Translations under genes and position numbers: made by a program
Origin: Allomuricauda sp. TY007
Lineage (GTDB): Bacteria > Bacteroidota > Bacteroidia > Flavobacteriales > Flavobacteriaceae
Direction of reading: 5' to 3'
Assembly (NCBI RefSeq): GCF_010468565.1
Contig: NZ_WUEG01000003.1
Span: forward strand, 248,001 to 312,000
DNA: 64,000 nt
Notes under the pieces: generated by a model
Told to the model about the DNA's origin: nothing
What the model saw: the letters and a program-made list of their open reading frames with translations, nothing else
Database searches by the model: none
In this document: positions 33,585-42,506 of the stretch, in pieces
Numbering within the stretch: the stretch's first letter is position 1
Layout: every line of letters starts with the position of its first letter

Positions 33585-35138
33585 ATGTCAAAAATAGCAA
33601 CTGATTTTGGAATTGAAGAAGCCTTAAAGGAACTTGGCTTAAACAAAATAAATAATGGTACTTCCACAGGAAAAGATTGGTTTTCCGAGGGAGATATCAT
33701 CGAATCCTATTCACCCGTAGATGGTGTGCTTATCGGAAAAGTGAAAACCACTACCAAAGAGGACTATGAAAAAGTAATCACTACAGCCCAAAAGGGGTTT
33801 AAAACTTGGAGAACCATGCCAGCCCCTCAACGTGGTGAAGTGGTTCGCAAATTTAACGACGAGCTTCGCCGTTTAAAAGAACCTTTGGGCAAATTGGTGT
33901 CCTACGAAATGGGGAAAAGCTACCAAGAAGGTTTGGGCGAGGTACAGGAAATGATAGATATCTGTGACTTTGCCGTAGGCCTGTCCCGTCAATTGCACGG
34001 ACTCACCATGCACAGCGAACGTCCCGGACACCGCATGTACGAACAATACCATCCACTTGGTGTTGTGGGGATTATTTCTGCCTTCAATTTCCCCGTGGCC
34101 GTTTGGTCCTGGAACACGGCTTTGGCTTGGGTTTGTGGTGATGCCTGTATTTGGAAAGGCTCAGAAAAAACTCCGATGACCTCCGTAGCTTGCCAAAACA
34201 TTGCGGCTCGTGTGTTTACCGAAAACGGAGTGCCAGAAGGTATTTCTTGTTTGATTACCGGCGATTATACCGTAGGTGAATTTATGACCAAGGATGATCG
34301 TGTTCCCCTAATTTCGGCTACCGGATCCATTAGAATGGGTAAAATAGTTGCCCAAGCCGTTGCTGCAAGATTGGGAAAATCCCTGTTAGAATTAGGTGGC
34401 AACAACGCCATTATCGTAACCCCCGACGCCAACATAAAAAATACCGTAATAGGTGCTGTATTCGGTGCAGTGGGTACATGCGGACAACGTTGCACCTCTA
34501 CACGTAGATTGATTGTCCATGAAGATGTATATGACAAGGTGAAAAATGCCATTGTAGATGCCTACAAGCAAATACGCATCGGAAATCCCTTGGATGAAAA
34601 CAACCACGTTGGACCGCTAATAGATAAGGATGCTGTAAAAAATTATTTGAATGCCCTTGAAAAAGTCAAGGAAGAGGGCGGAAACATTTTGGTAGAAGGT
34701 GGCGTGCTCGAAGGCGAGGGCTACGAAAGCGGTTGCTACGTAAAGCCCGCTATTGCCGAAGCCAAAAACCACTTCGACATTGTACAGCACGAAACCTTTG
34801 GTCCTGTTTTATATATTTTGAAATATAAAGGTGACCTTCAAAATGCTTTGGACATGCAGAATGGTGTTAGGCAAGGACTATCCTCTGCAATTATGACCAA
34901 CAATCTGCGGGAGGCGGAACGTTTTCTTTCCGTAGAAGGATCGGATTGTGGTATTGCCAATGTTAATATCGGTACTTCCGGAGCTGAAATCGGTGGAGCC
35001 TTTGGTGGCGAAAAAGAAACCGGTGGTGGCAGGGAAAGTGGTTCGGATGCTTGGAAGATCTATATGAGAAGACAGACCAACACCATTAATTATACCACAG
35101 AATTACCGTTGGCACAAGGCATCAAGTTTGACCTATAA
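33585..35138 (+). CDS. Aldehyde dehydrogenase, ALDH7 type (L-piperidine-6-carboxylate / aminoadipate semialdehyde dehydrogenase-like)
   Basis: 517 residues. NAD-binding and catalytic motifs: FNFPVAVWSWNTA, LLELGGNNAI (general base Glu) and GTCGQRCTSTRRL (catalytic Cys). The GxCxQRCTSTRR and HETFGPVLYILK patterns fit ALDH7/antiquitin, enzymes of lysine catabolism, rather than 2-aminomuconate semialdehyde dehydrogenases of the kynurenine route encoded nearby. Monocistronic with an inverted repeat upstream and a stem downstream. Confidence 0.9.
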   Translation: MSKIATDFGIEEALKELGLNKINNGTSTGKDWFSEGDIIESYSPVDGVLIGKVKTTTKEDYEKVITTAQKGFKTWRTMPAPQRGEVVRKFNDELRRLKEPLGKLVSYEMGKSYQEGLGEVQEMIDICDFAVGLSRQLHGLTMHSERPGHRMYEQYHPLGVVGIISAFNFPVAVWSWNTALAWVCGDACIWKGSEKTPMTSVACQNIAARVFTENGVPEGISCLITGDYTVGEFMTKDDRVPLISATGSIRMGKIVAQAVAARLGKSLLELGGNNAIIVTPDANIKNTVIGAVFGAVGTCGQRCTSTRRLIVHEDVYDKVKNAIVDAYKQIRIGNPLDENNHVGPLIDKDAVKNYLNALEKVKEEGGNILVEGGVLEGEGYESGCYVKPAIAEAKNHFDIVQHETFGPVLYILKYKGDLQNALDMQNGVRQGLSSAIMTNNLREAERFLSVEGSDCGIANVNIGTSGAEIGGAFGGEKETGGGRESGSDAWKIYMRRQTNTINYTTELPLAQGIKFDL

Positions 35139-35150
35139 AAATAAAAAGCC

Positions 35151-35183
35151 GCCCATTTAGTATCTAACCTAAATGGGCAGTCT
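35151..35183 (+). terminator. Terminator-like stem after the ALDH gene
   Basis: GCCCATTTAG / CTAAATGGGC (35151-35160 and 35169-35178), 10 bp, loop TATCTAAC. The T-tail is short, so efficiency is uncertain. Confidence 0.6.
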
Positions 35184-35502
35184 TTAAAACCAACTTAACT
35201 AACTCAAACTTAACTTTAAAACCCTATTTCAATGCCGTATCTTTGTCGGGAGAAACAGGGTTCTTCACCTAATATTGATTCTCAAATTTCTAAATATTTC
35301 ATCAAAAAACTAAAAGGTATCTTACAAGTGGTCATAAAAAATGTATGATCGGTAATTTTTGTTTTGTTTTTGGCCTTCGATTTTTCCTACAAAACCATCC
35401 ATTTTTCAGAAATCCCTCAATTATGAGTGGTTTAATTTAGAATTTTAAGATTTTTTTAATATTTTAAATGAGCAGTCTCTACTGTTTATTTTGTGTAAAA
35501 TC
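35184..35502. other. AT-rich intergenic region, no gene seen
   Basis: About 320 bases between the ALDH gene and the HhH membrane-protein gene. No ORF with coding character, no clear hairpin. TATTTTGTGT (35487-35496) near the next ATG is only loosely promoter-like. Confidence 0.4.
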
Positions 35503-36060
35503 ATGGATTGGATAAGTTCAACAATGTGGTATTGGATTGTTTTGGCCATAACTGGAATCATTTCTGGCATTCTTGGTTATTTTTTTGCGAAATCCAGCAC
35601 ACCATCAGCGGCCGAAAATTCAGTTCAACTCAATATCCTTGAAATTGAAAACGCCAAGTTAAAATCCGATCTGGAAACTTGCAGAAAAAGACTGGGTATA
35701 TCCAAAACAAGGCAACAAAACTTTGAGGTGGATAAAAGTCCTTTAAAAAAGGACGCTTTCTTCTTTGATGCAAATAGAGCAAAAACAGCTTTTGGGAAAA
35801 AAATCAAGGAAAATGATTTAAAGCTTGTTGAAGGCATCGGCCCAAAAATTGAAGCCCTTTTTCACAATTTTGACATCAAAACATGGAAGGATTTGGCCGA
35901 AACCTCTGCGGACAAATGCCAAGAGGTGTTGGATTCTGGCGGTAAGCGCTATCGCATCCACGATCCCGCCTCATGGCCCATGCAGGCAAAAATGGCATAC
36001 GAAGGCCATTGGGAACAGTTGTTCGAGTGGCAGGAAAAACACCGTGCCGGCAAATATTAA
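35503..36060 (+). CDS. Membrane-anchored helix-hairpin-helix protein
   Basis: 185 residues from ATG 35503 (a TTG four codons earlier is less likely). One N-terminal transmembrane helix (about 8-27, WYWIVLAITGIISGILGYFF), a short coiled coil (about 38-62), then a C-terminal HhH domain with DLKLVEGIGPKIEALFHNFDIKTWKDLAE and a closing DPASWPMQAKMAYEGHWEQL. Similar HhH/DUF4332-like domains are found in putative 5'-nuclease-related proteins. Inference: a DNA- or protein-binding HhH module at the inner membrane; no catalytic residues are evident. Confidence 0.75.
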   Translation: MDWISSTMWYWIVLAITGIISGILGYFFAKSSTPSAAENSVQLNILEIENAKLKSDLETCRKRLGISKTRQQNFEVDKSPLKKDAFFFDANRAKTAFGKKIKENDLKLVEGIGPKIEALFHNFDIKTWKDLAETSADKCQEVLDSGGKRYRIHDPASWPMQAKMAYEGHWEQLFEWQEKHRAGKY

Positions 36061-36097
36061 CGTAATCGGCCAGACTTAACCAGACTTAACTCGGTTC

Positions 36098-37093
36098 CTA
36101 CAACATTCCGTTGGCCTCTACCCATTTAAAGGTATGCTGCTCTTGCGGAAATTTCATACGTTCGGATATACGTTGTAGCCTTTCGGGGAGTTTCATCAGA
36201 TAATCCCTGGCCTTTTCTGCCTGATCAGAAAGTCCGCGAAGGTTTCCTATATCCCAGTAATCGTTCAGTTTTTTCAAAATATCAATATAGTCTTGTGAGG
36301 TATACACCCCCAACCGTTGGGCACAATTGGAAAACTGTTCGAATGCCTCTCCTATACTTCCGCCCGATTCCCTAAGAAAATGGGCCGGCATCACAATTTT
36401 TTTCTTCATCATATCTGCAAAGGCCAAGACCATTCCATCGGGGTCCTGCCCCATAATTGTCTTTACAAATTCGCGATAAGCCAAATGGTGCCTCATTTCA
36501 TCACCTGCAATTATGGTGCACATTTTTGCTAGCAGTACATTGCCTTTCTTTCTGGCCATTTTTCCCACTCTTTTGTGCGAAATATTGGTGGCCAATTCTT
36601 GGAAAGTGGTGTATACAAAATTCTTGTAGGGATCCCTGTCCGTTCCAATATCAAACCCATCAGAAATCAAATGTTGGGTAGTTATCTCAATTTCACGCAT
36701 GTTTACACGGCCAGAGAGGTACAAATATTTGTTCAAAACATCTCCATGGCGATTTTCCTCGGCTGTCCATGCACGCACCCATTTGCTCCATCCATTGTCC
36801 TTGCCATTGTGCTGATCAATACCTTCCACATCCATCAACCAGGATTCATACGTGGGGAGTGCTTCTTCCGTAATGGTATCGGCCACAAGGGTCACCCAAA
36901 AATCGTATCCCAATTCCTTCGCCTCTCCGCGAATCTTTTCTACTTCATCAAAAAATTTATCGCTTTGGGAATTTGGCAGAAAATCTGTGGGCTGCCATAT
37001 TTTTTCTGTTGGAATAAGAAATTCATCAATAAACCCTTCAACTTTGGGTTCAATCGCCTGCATTACTTCCAATCTTACATTCTTAATCGACAT
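36098..37093 (-). CDS. Acyl-ACP desaturase (stearoyl-ACP type)
   Basis: 331 residues, soluble di-iron desaturase making unsaturated acyl-ACP with O2 and reduced ferredoxin. Di-iron motifs EENRH (about 111-115) and DEMRHH (about 197-202) are intact, with WTAEENRHGDVLNKYLYLSGRV characteristic of the family. Rare among bacteria outside Bacteroidetes and Actinobacteria. Probably sets membrane fluidity. Confidence 0.93.
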   Translation of the reverse strand: MSIKNVRLEVMQAIEPKVEGFIDEFLIPTEKIWQPTDFLPNSQSDKFFDEVEKIRGEAKELGYDFWVTLVADTITEEALPTYESWLMDVEGIDQHNGKDNGWSKWVRAWTAEENRHGDVLNKYLYLSGRVNMREIEITTQHLISDGFDIGTDRDPYKNFVYTTFQELATNISHKRVGKMARKKGNVLLAKMCTIIAGDEMRHHLAYREFVKTIMGQDPDGMVLAFADMMKKKIVMPAHFLRESGGSIGEAFEQFSNCAQRLGVYTSQDYIDILKKLNDYWDIGNLRGLSDQAEKARDYLMKLPERLQRISERMKFPQEQHTFKWVEANGML

Positions 37094-37141
37094 AGTACGG
37101 GGTTTTTTTACAAAGGTCTATATAAAATAATGAAAACTGCG

Positions 37142-37867
37142 CTAATTTCTTCCTCTTTCGCCAGGATAAAATGTGTGTACCGGGTCACTTTGCCAATATT
37201 CCTTGGTTTCCACATTCAACATGGTCAATCCGCCCTTAAATGCAGCCCCTGTATCCACGTTCCAAACATTGGCTTTGTTCTGCGGTTCTACAAACTCGTT
37301 CTTGGACAAAGGGGTGTGGCCAATATATACTTCTTTGTAGTGGGTGAGCCGTTTTGGAAACTTGGGACTTGTAGGTTCCAAATCAGGGTCAAGTGCGGTT
37401 ACCAGTTCCCATAATGTCCTGTCCCAGTAAAAAGATTGTTCAAAATATTCGTAATCCACCCCCTTAAGGTTTGTGTAGCCTGCGTGCAAGTACAAGCGGT
37501 TGTCATCTGCGAGATAGTAATTTTGCAGTTCGTTATAAAACTTCAAATGTAATTCCCATATATCCCTACCTGCATTTAAATAAGAGTCCCTGGTTGCAAT
37601 GCCGCCGTGTGCCAACCATTGTGGGTTTTCTTTTTGATCTACCAACCAAGCCCTACAGAGTTCATCGTGATTTCCGCGAATAAAAGTACAGTTATATTCA
37701 CTTTTGAGCTGGATCAAAAAATTCACGGTTTCCACTGCGGTGCTCCACCCATCTACATAATCGCCCAAAAATATGATATGATCTTTGGAGGTGACATTGG
37801 CCTTGCCCATTAATTGCTTCAACGCCCGCACCCCAGAATGGATGTCGCCCACAACAAGTGTTCGCAT
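37142..37867 (-). CDS. Calcineurin-like metallophosphoesterase (serine/threonine phosphatase type)
   Basis: 241 residues from ATG 37867 (the nine codons upstream lack features). PPP-like motifs: VGDIHSG (GDxH), FLGDYVDGWS (GDxxD) and IRGNHDELC (GNHD), then LYLHAGYTN and VYIGHTP. These coordinate two metals. Could be an ApaH-like hydrolase or a protein phosphatase; substrate unknown. Confidence 0.87.
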   Translation of the reverse strand: MRTLVVGDIHSGVRALKQLMGKANVTSKDHIIFLGDYVDGWSTAVETVNFLIQLKSEYNCTFIRGNHDELCRAWLVDQKENPQWLAHGGIATRDSYLNAGRDIWELHLKFYNELQNYYLADDNRLYLHAGYTNLKGVDYEYFEQSFYWDRTLWELVTALDPDLEPTSPKFPKRLTHYKEVYIGHTPLSKNEFVEPQNKANVWNVDTGAAFKGGLTMLNVETKEYWQSDPVHTFYPGERGRN

Positions 37868-38018
37868 AGAAAAGTTTTTGACAAAATTACGCACAAATGC
37901 TTGGCCAATGAAAAATCATGCTGGCTTTATCAAGCATTTAACCTACATTTCAAATTAACCTAGCTGTTTTTTGGACATGGTATAATTTTCTATGTACCTT
38001 AGAATATTCCGAAACAAT

Positions 38019-38963
38019 ATGAAAAAAGTATACTGCATTGGTGAAGTGTTGATTGATTTTGTTGCCGAACGGCAAGGAAGTGACCTTTCCAAAGCAAACG
38101 AGTTTACAAAAAAAGCAGGGGGGGCTCCTGCCAATGTGGCCTGCGCCATATCCAAATTAGGAGGGAACGGAATTTTTATTGGGTGCGTCGGGGACGACCC
38201 GTTTGGGAAATTTTTGTTGGAAACCCTGAAAGAGGTTGGCGTAGACGTTTCGTTGGCCCAATTATCGGATACTTTTACCACGCTGGCCTTTGTATCGCTT
38301 TCGGAAGATGGGGAGCGCGATTTTGTTTTTAGCAGGGGCGCCGACAAGGAATTGAAATATAATCCCGACCTAAGAAAGAACCTTCCCGGAAATATTCTTC
38401 ACTTGGGAGCCGCGACCGCTCTTTTGGGCGGATCTTTGGAAAAAACGTATGCCAAATATCTTTTTGATGGCCTTACCAAGGAAATGTTTATCTGTTTTGA
38501 TCCCAATTTTAGGATTGACCTTTGGAAAGACGACGAAGAAACCTTTATAAAAAAGTGCATGCCCTTTGTGGAAAAATCACATTTGTGCAAGTTTAGCCAA
38601 GAAGAAGTACAACTTATTTCAGGTAAAGAAGATTTACATGAAGCCTGTGATGCTTTGCATAAGGCTGGAACGAAAATAATTACCGTTACCTTGGGGAAAG
38701 ATGGCACCTTACTGAGCATGAACGGCACCAAAAAAGTAATTCCAAGTGTAAAAGTAGCTCCCATAGATACCACTGGTGCTGGCGACGCATTTATAGGATG
38801 CTTATTGTATCAAATTTCCGATTTGGGCAATTTTGGACCTGTTTTCGAGGATTTTTCTTTAGTGGAAAACATGGTCGCCTTGGCGAACAAGGCTGGGGCC
38901 ATTACCACTACTAATTATGGAGCCATTGTTGCTTTGCCCACAAAAGAGCAACTCGAAAAATAG
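38019..38963 (+). CDS. PfkB-family sugar kinase, fructokinase-like
   Basis: 314 residues from ATG 38019; an earlier ATG at 37992 adds nine residues without features. GEVLIDFVA and GGAPANVACAISKLGG at the N-terminus and the catalytic anion-hole signature PIDTTGAGDAFIGCLL near the C-terminus are PfkB motifs; the GGAPANVA form is typical of fructokinases. Converges with the AlbA_2 gene. Confidence 0.88.
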   Translation: MKKVYCIGEVLIDFVAERQGSDLSKANEFTKKAGGAPANVACAISKLGGNGIFIGCVGDDPFGKFLLETLKEVGVDVSLAQLSDTFTTLAFVSLSEDGERDFVFSRGADKELKYNPDLRKNLPGNILHLGAATALLGGSLEKTYAKYLFDGLTKEMFICFDPNFRIDLWKDDEETFIKKCMPFVEKSHLCKFSQEEVQLISGKEDLHEACDALHKAGTKIITVTLGKDGTLLSMNGTKKVIPSVKVAPIDTTGAGDAFIGCLLYQISDLGNFGPVFEDFSLVENMVALANKAGAITTTNYGAIVALPTKEQLEK

Positions 38964-38976
38964 ATGAACCAAGCGA

Positions 38977-40113
38977 CTAAGCGTACCTTACTTTCCTTAG
39001 AATTCGCTGGGATTCCTTTAAGGATTGATAAATACTGCTATCGTAAGTTTTTAACAACTCCCTTGAACCGTCCATTTTATCCTTGGCCTCCTCAAAACCG
39101 TTCAGATAGCAAATAAGATACGTTGCTGGGAGGTGAGTCATATCCGTATGCTCCGCATCGGTCAAGGGAATATGGTTTTCGAGTTTTTTGAGCAATGCAT
39201 TGTTGGCATTGTACACATGATAAAGTGTTTTTTTATCAAATTGAGGTGGTTCAAATATTAATTTACTGTTGATGGTGTACTTGCCATTGTCCGAAAATGT
39301 GATGACTACTTCTTCCAAAGGATAATATTTTTGTTGAGAGCCCAAACCCAATTGCACATACTCCAAGGTTTTGAAGTGATCGTCATCATAATCAATAGTG
39401 ATTTCATCCAAAGCGGAATAAAACAATTTCACCTGTTCGTTAATGAGTTCAATATCCACTCTGGAATAATAGATTTTGCCTTTCACTTTTTTCTTGTTCC
39501 CTGCCCAACAGACCACGAATTGTTCTTTAAAGACTTTGTAGTCGCTAGTAAGGTCGGGATGCCTAGTGTTGAAGAATTTTATGACCGCATCCAGTGTCAA
39601 CTCTATGTTATTCCGGGCATGCTGTTCAATCGTCGCCACCTTATCGGAGTTGATGTCCTTTAGTTCAATATCAAAAGCTTTGGGCAAGCTGATGCTGCCT
39701 TCCCTAAAAAAGACAGCCCCCCCGTAATACTTCCAAATATTTTTGCGAAGGGCACAGACCTTTCCGTTGGACCTTATTGTTACGAGACCAACCACCTTGC
39801 CTTCGGGCAAATGGGGAAAGGGAATGTTTTCGTAGGAAATCAGGGGTGGGTTGTCCAAATAGGCATTTACAAGATTCTGGATTTTGCTGTCGTCAAAAAA
39901 ATCAACGCCAACAATTTTGTTGTCCTCATCCTCCACCCCAATAACGATAAAGGAATTGTTTTTAGGGTTGCTGTTGGCCAAGGCGCAGACATGTTTTAAA
40001 AATTTGGCCTTGCCCTCCTTTTCCCCAATGGATATAAAACGCTTTTTGTCGTAAAAACTATTCTCGTCGTTGTGGGCCAATAAGTTTTTTACGAGTAGGC
40101 GTTTATTGATCAT
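38977..40113 (-). CDS. AlbA_2 (Schlafen-like) domain protein
   Basis: 378 residues. The N-terminal half (about 25-150) has the AlbA_2 signature FLKHVCALANSNPKNNSFIVIGVEDEDNKIVGVD, related to the putative RNA/DNA-binding Schlafen core. The C-terminal half (about 190-378) is not recognised. Members are often annotated as ATP-binding or transcriptional regulators and sometimes occur in defence loci; no defence partners are seen here. Function unknown. Confidence 0.78.
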   Translation of the reverse strand: MINKRLLVKNLLAHNDENSFYDKKRFISIGEKEGKAKFLKHVCALANSNPKNNSFIVIGVEDEDNKIVGVDFFDDSKIQNLVNAYLDNPPLISYENIPFPHLPEGKVVGLVTIRSNGKVCALRKNIWKYYGGAVFFREGSISLPKAFDIELKDINSDKVATIEQHARNNIELTLDAVIKFFNTRHPDLTSDYKVFKEQFVVCWAGNKKKVKGKIYYSRVDIELINEQVKLFYSALDEITIDYDDDHFKTLEYVQLGLGSQQKYYPLEEVVITFSDNGKYTINSKLIFEPPQFDKKTLYHVYNANNALLKKLENHIPLTDAEHTDMTHLPATYLICYLNGFEEAKDKMDGSRELLKTYDSSIYQSLKESQRILRKVRYA

Positions 40114-40152
40114 AGTTCAAAGTTTCGGAATTTGAAAAGCGAATGAAAAATT

Positions 40153-40269
40153 CGTCATTTCGAGTGGTTTTTTGAACCCAAGTTCAAAAAAATGTATCGA
40201 GAATAGAATTTTTAATCGTACAAATCTTGTTCTCGATACTTTTTCATTCTGAAAAAACTCGAACTGACG
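40153..40269. repeat. Palindromic intergenic element with CGTCA/TGACG ends
   Basis: Left arm CGTCATTTCGAG (40153-40164) pairs with CTCGAACTGACG (40258-40269). Inner arms TATCGAGAA (40195-40203) and TTCTCGATA (40230-40238) are exact reverse complements. A further hairpin TTTTTTGAAC-CCAA-GTTCAAAAAA (40168-40191) is inside the left half. A degenerate relative is at 28731-28830, and the same terminal pentamers occur in the 10.4 kb structure. It is between the AlbA_2 gene and the SDR gene. Confidence 0.7.
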
Positions 40270-40328
40270 GTTTTTACATTTTACCATCATTAATTTTACA
40301 TTTTTTCATTTCAATCCCTGCCCATCAA

Positions 40329-41087
40329 TTATAAATCCTTTTTATTGACAATTGTGCTGCTGGCCTGTGCGGTGGGCATTACTACAAGGTCGGCAATGTT
40401 CACGTGGTAGGGTCGAGTTACCACAAACAGGATAATATCAGCAATATCCTCTGGTTTTAAGGGTTGAAAGCCTTTGTACACCTTTGATGCCTTATCACTA
40501 TCTCCCTTAAAGCGAACATCGCTGAATTCTGTTTCCACCAAGCCTGGATTAACGGCCCCCACTCGAATGCCATAGGCATTCAAATCTATCCGCATACCTT
40601 GGTTAATGGCATCTACGGCATGTTTACTTGCACAGTACACATTTCCGTTGGGATAAACTTCTTTGCCCGCTGTGGAACCAATGTTGATGATATGCCCAGA
40701 TTTGCGTTCCACCATTTTCGGGATGATGGCCTTGGACATATAGAGCAATCCTTTTACGTTGATGTCCAACATGGCATCCCAATCATCTGTGCTGCCTTTG
40801 TCAATTGGGTCCAAACCGTGTGCGTTCCCCGCATTGTTGACCAAAATGTCTATTTCTGAAAACTCCTTGGGCAAACTTTCAATGGCCGAGAAAACGTCCT
40901 CTCGATTTCTAACATCAAAGTTAAGCGTGAAAATGGCCGTGTCCCTTCCAAGTTCATTTTGGAGTTGTTCCAAACGCTCCTGCCTTCGCCCACAAAGGAT
41001 TAAATTGATTCCTTGCTTTGCAAAAAGTTCAGCGGTAGCTTTTCCTATTCCGCTTGTTGCTCCTGTTATTAATGCTGTTTTTGACAT
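40329..41087 (-). CDS. Short-chain dehydrogenase, YdfG/serine-dehydrogenase-like
   Basis: 252 residues. TGATSGIGKAT at 8-18 binds NAD(P); the Ser-Tyr-Lys triad fits GSTAGKEVYPNGNVYCASKHA. The NNAGNAHGLDPI segment resembles YdfG, which oxidises 3-hydroxy acids such as L-allo-threonine; the natural substrate is not certain. The 3' end is 60 bases from the palindromic element. Confidence 0.87.
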   Translation of the reverse strand: MSKTALITGATSGIGKATAELFAKQGINLILCGRRQERLEQLQNELGRDTAIFTLNFDVRNREDVFSAIESLPKEFSEIDILVNNAGNAHGLDPIDKGSTDDWDAMLDINVKGLLYMSKAIIPKMVERKSGHIINIGSTAGKEVYPNGNVYCASKHAVDAINQGMRIDLNAYGIRVGAVNPGLVETEFSDVRFKGDSDKASKVYKGFQPLKPEDIADIILFVVTRPYHVNIADLVVMPTAQASSTIVNKKDL

Positions 41088-41099
41088 TTTAAATATATT

Positions 41100-41315
41100 C
41101 TACGGAACACCGTGGCCTTGGCCCGCTACCAAAAGCGTGAACCAATCCTGAAGCTCCAATTCTATGTTTATGGCCTCGGCGGCCAACTTACTCTTTAATT
41201 TGAAAGTTTTTTCCGAAAACTTCCCTTCATCATGCATTCCGATATAATGTGGGAAATTTTCGTTGTCTGTTCCACATGCGCTTAAAGTATAAAATTAAAC
41301 CCTTAAATCCTTCAT
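41100..41315 (-). pseudogene. Small lipoprotein-like ORF with in-frame TAA at codon 7
   Basis: Reading leftwards from an ATG at 41315: MKDLRV, then TAA (41297-41295), then FYTLSAC (Cys at codon 14, lipobox-like) and a charged tail to a TAG at 41102-41100 (about 58 residues after the stop, ending LLVAGQGHGVP). The composition after the stop is protein-like, so this looks like a broken small lipoprotein gene, or a coding frame starting elsewhere. It ends 13 bases before the SDR start. No family recognised. Confidence 0.4.
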
Positions 41316-41434
41316 AAAACTAGGGGTTTAGCGTTTTTTTTAACCATTAATTAACAGCTAGGTTTTAAATAAATTTTCATTTTGCACACCTTAGCAAAAA
41401 CCCCGACATTAACACCAAACAATAAAAGTATATA

Positions 41435-42436
41435 ATGGAAGAAAACACTACTATTGATATTAGTGCTGTGAATGAGAAAATTGCCCAAGAAAGCGCTTTT
41501 ATTGACCTTTTAAGGGTTGAAATGAACAAAGCGATAGTAGGGCAAAACCACATGGTGGAACGCCTGTTGATCGGTCTCCTAGGAAAAGGACATATTCTAC
41601 TTGAAGGTGTTCCTGGATTGGCAAAGACATTGGCCATCAACACATTGGCAAAAGCCGTAAAAGGAAGTTTCAGCAGAATTCAGTTTACACCCGATTTATT
41701 GCCTGCCGACGTTATCGGTACACTGATCTACAATATCAAAGAGAACGATTTCTCCATTAAAAAAGGACCCATCTTTGCCAACTTTGTCCTTGCGGATGAG
41801 ATTAACAGGGCACCAGCAAAAGTACAATCCGCACTTTTGGAGGCCATGCAGGAAAAACAGGTGACCATTGGTGACGAGACCTTTGTTTTGGACAAGCCAT
41901 TTTTGGTGATGGCCACCCAAAACCCTGTAGAGCAAGAAGGTACTTACCCACTCCCTGAAGCCCAAGTGGACCGTTTTATGTTGAAAACCGTAATCGACTA
42001 TCCAAAGTTGAACGAGGAACAACTGATCATCCGTCAAAACCTAAAAGGTGCAACCGAGGCCGTTAACCCCGTAGTTTCTTTGGAGCAAATTCTAAGGGCC
42101 CAAGAAGCTGTTGGCGAGGTTTATATGGACGAAAAAATCGAGAAATATATCCTCGACCTCATCTTTGCTACGCGATACCCAGAAAAATATAACTTGGAAA
42201 GCCTGAAACCGCTTATCAGTTTTGGTGCTTCTCCAAGAGGTAGCATCAACTTGGCGAAAGCGTCCAAATGCTACGCGTTCATTAAGCGAAGAGGTTATGT
42301 GGTTCCCGAAGATGTCAGGGCCGTAGTGCACGATGTACTCCGTCACAGAATCGGAATCACTTACGAGGCCGAGGCAGAAAATATTACTTCCGAAGAAATC
42401 ATCAACAAGATTGTAAACGAGGTAGAAGTGCCTTAG
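41435..42436 (+). CDS. MoxR-family AAA+ ATPase (Bat operon)
   Basis: 333 residues. Walker A GVPGLAKT at 58-65, Walker B/sensor region FVLADEINRAPAKVQSALLEAMQE, then the C-terminal lid. MoxR ATPases act as chaperones with VWA-domain partners, which are encoded downstream. First gene of an eight-gene operon whose genes touch or overlap; a 60-base gap follows. Bat operons promote aerotolerance in Bacteroidetes. Confidence 0.95.
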   Translation: MEENTTIDISAVNEKIAQESAFIDLLRVEMNKAIVGQNHMVERLLIGLLGKGHILLEGVPGLAKTLAINTLAKAVKGSFSRIQFTPDLLPADVIGTLIYNIKENDFSIKKGPIFANFVLADEINRAPAKVQSALLEAMQEKQVTIGDETFVLDKPFLVMATQNPVEQEGTYPLPEAQVDRFMLKTVIDYPKLNEEQLIIRQNLKGATEAVNPVVSLEQILRAQEAVGEVYMDEKIEKYILDLIFATRYPEKYNLESLKPLISFGASPRGSINLAKASKCYAFIKRRGYVVPEDVRAVVHDVLRHRIGITYEAEAENITSEEIINKIVNEVEVP

Positions 42437-42506
42437 CGGTTCAATGTTTATCGGAAATAAGTAGCAATACTTTTAACCAACCCGAAAACCTATTTTTTTG
42501 AACCAA

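Noticed and set aside
36575..37414. 279-codon plus-strand open frame
   Set aside because: It runs antisense across the acyl-ACP desaturase and into the phosphoesterase gene, both of which have complete family motifs on the minus strand.
38977..40113. AlbA_2 protein as a phage-defence gene
   Set aside because: Schlafen-like domains occur in defence systems, but there are no partner defence genes, integrases or mobility signs around it; the neighbours are metabolic.
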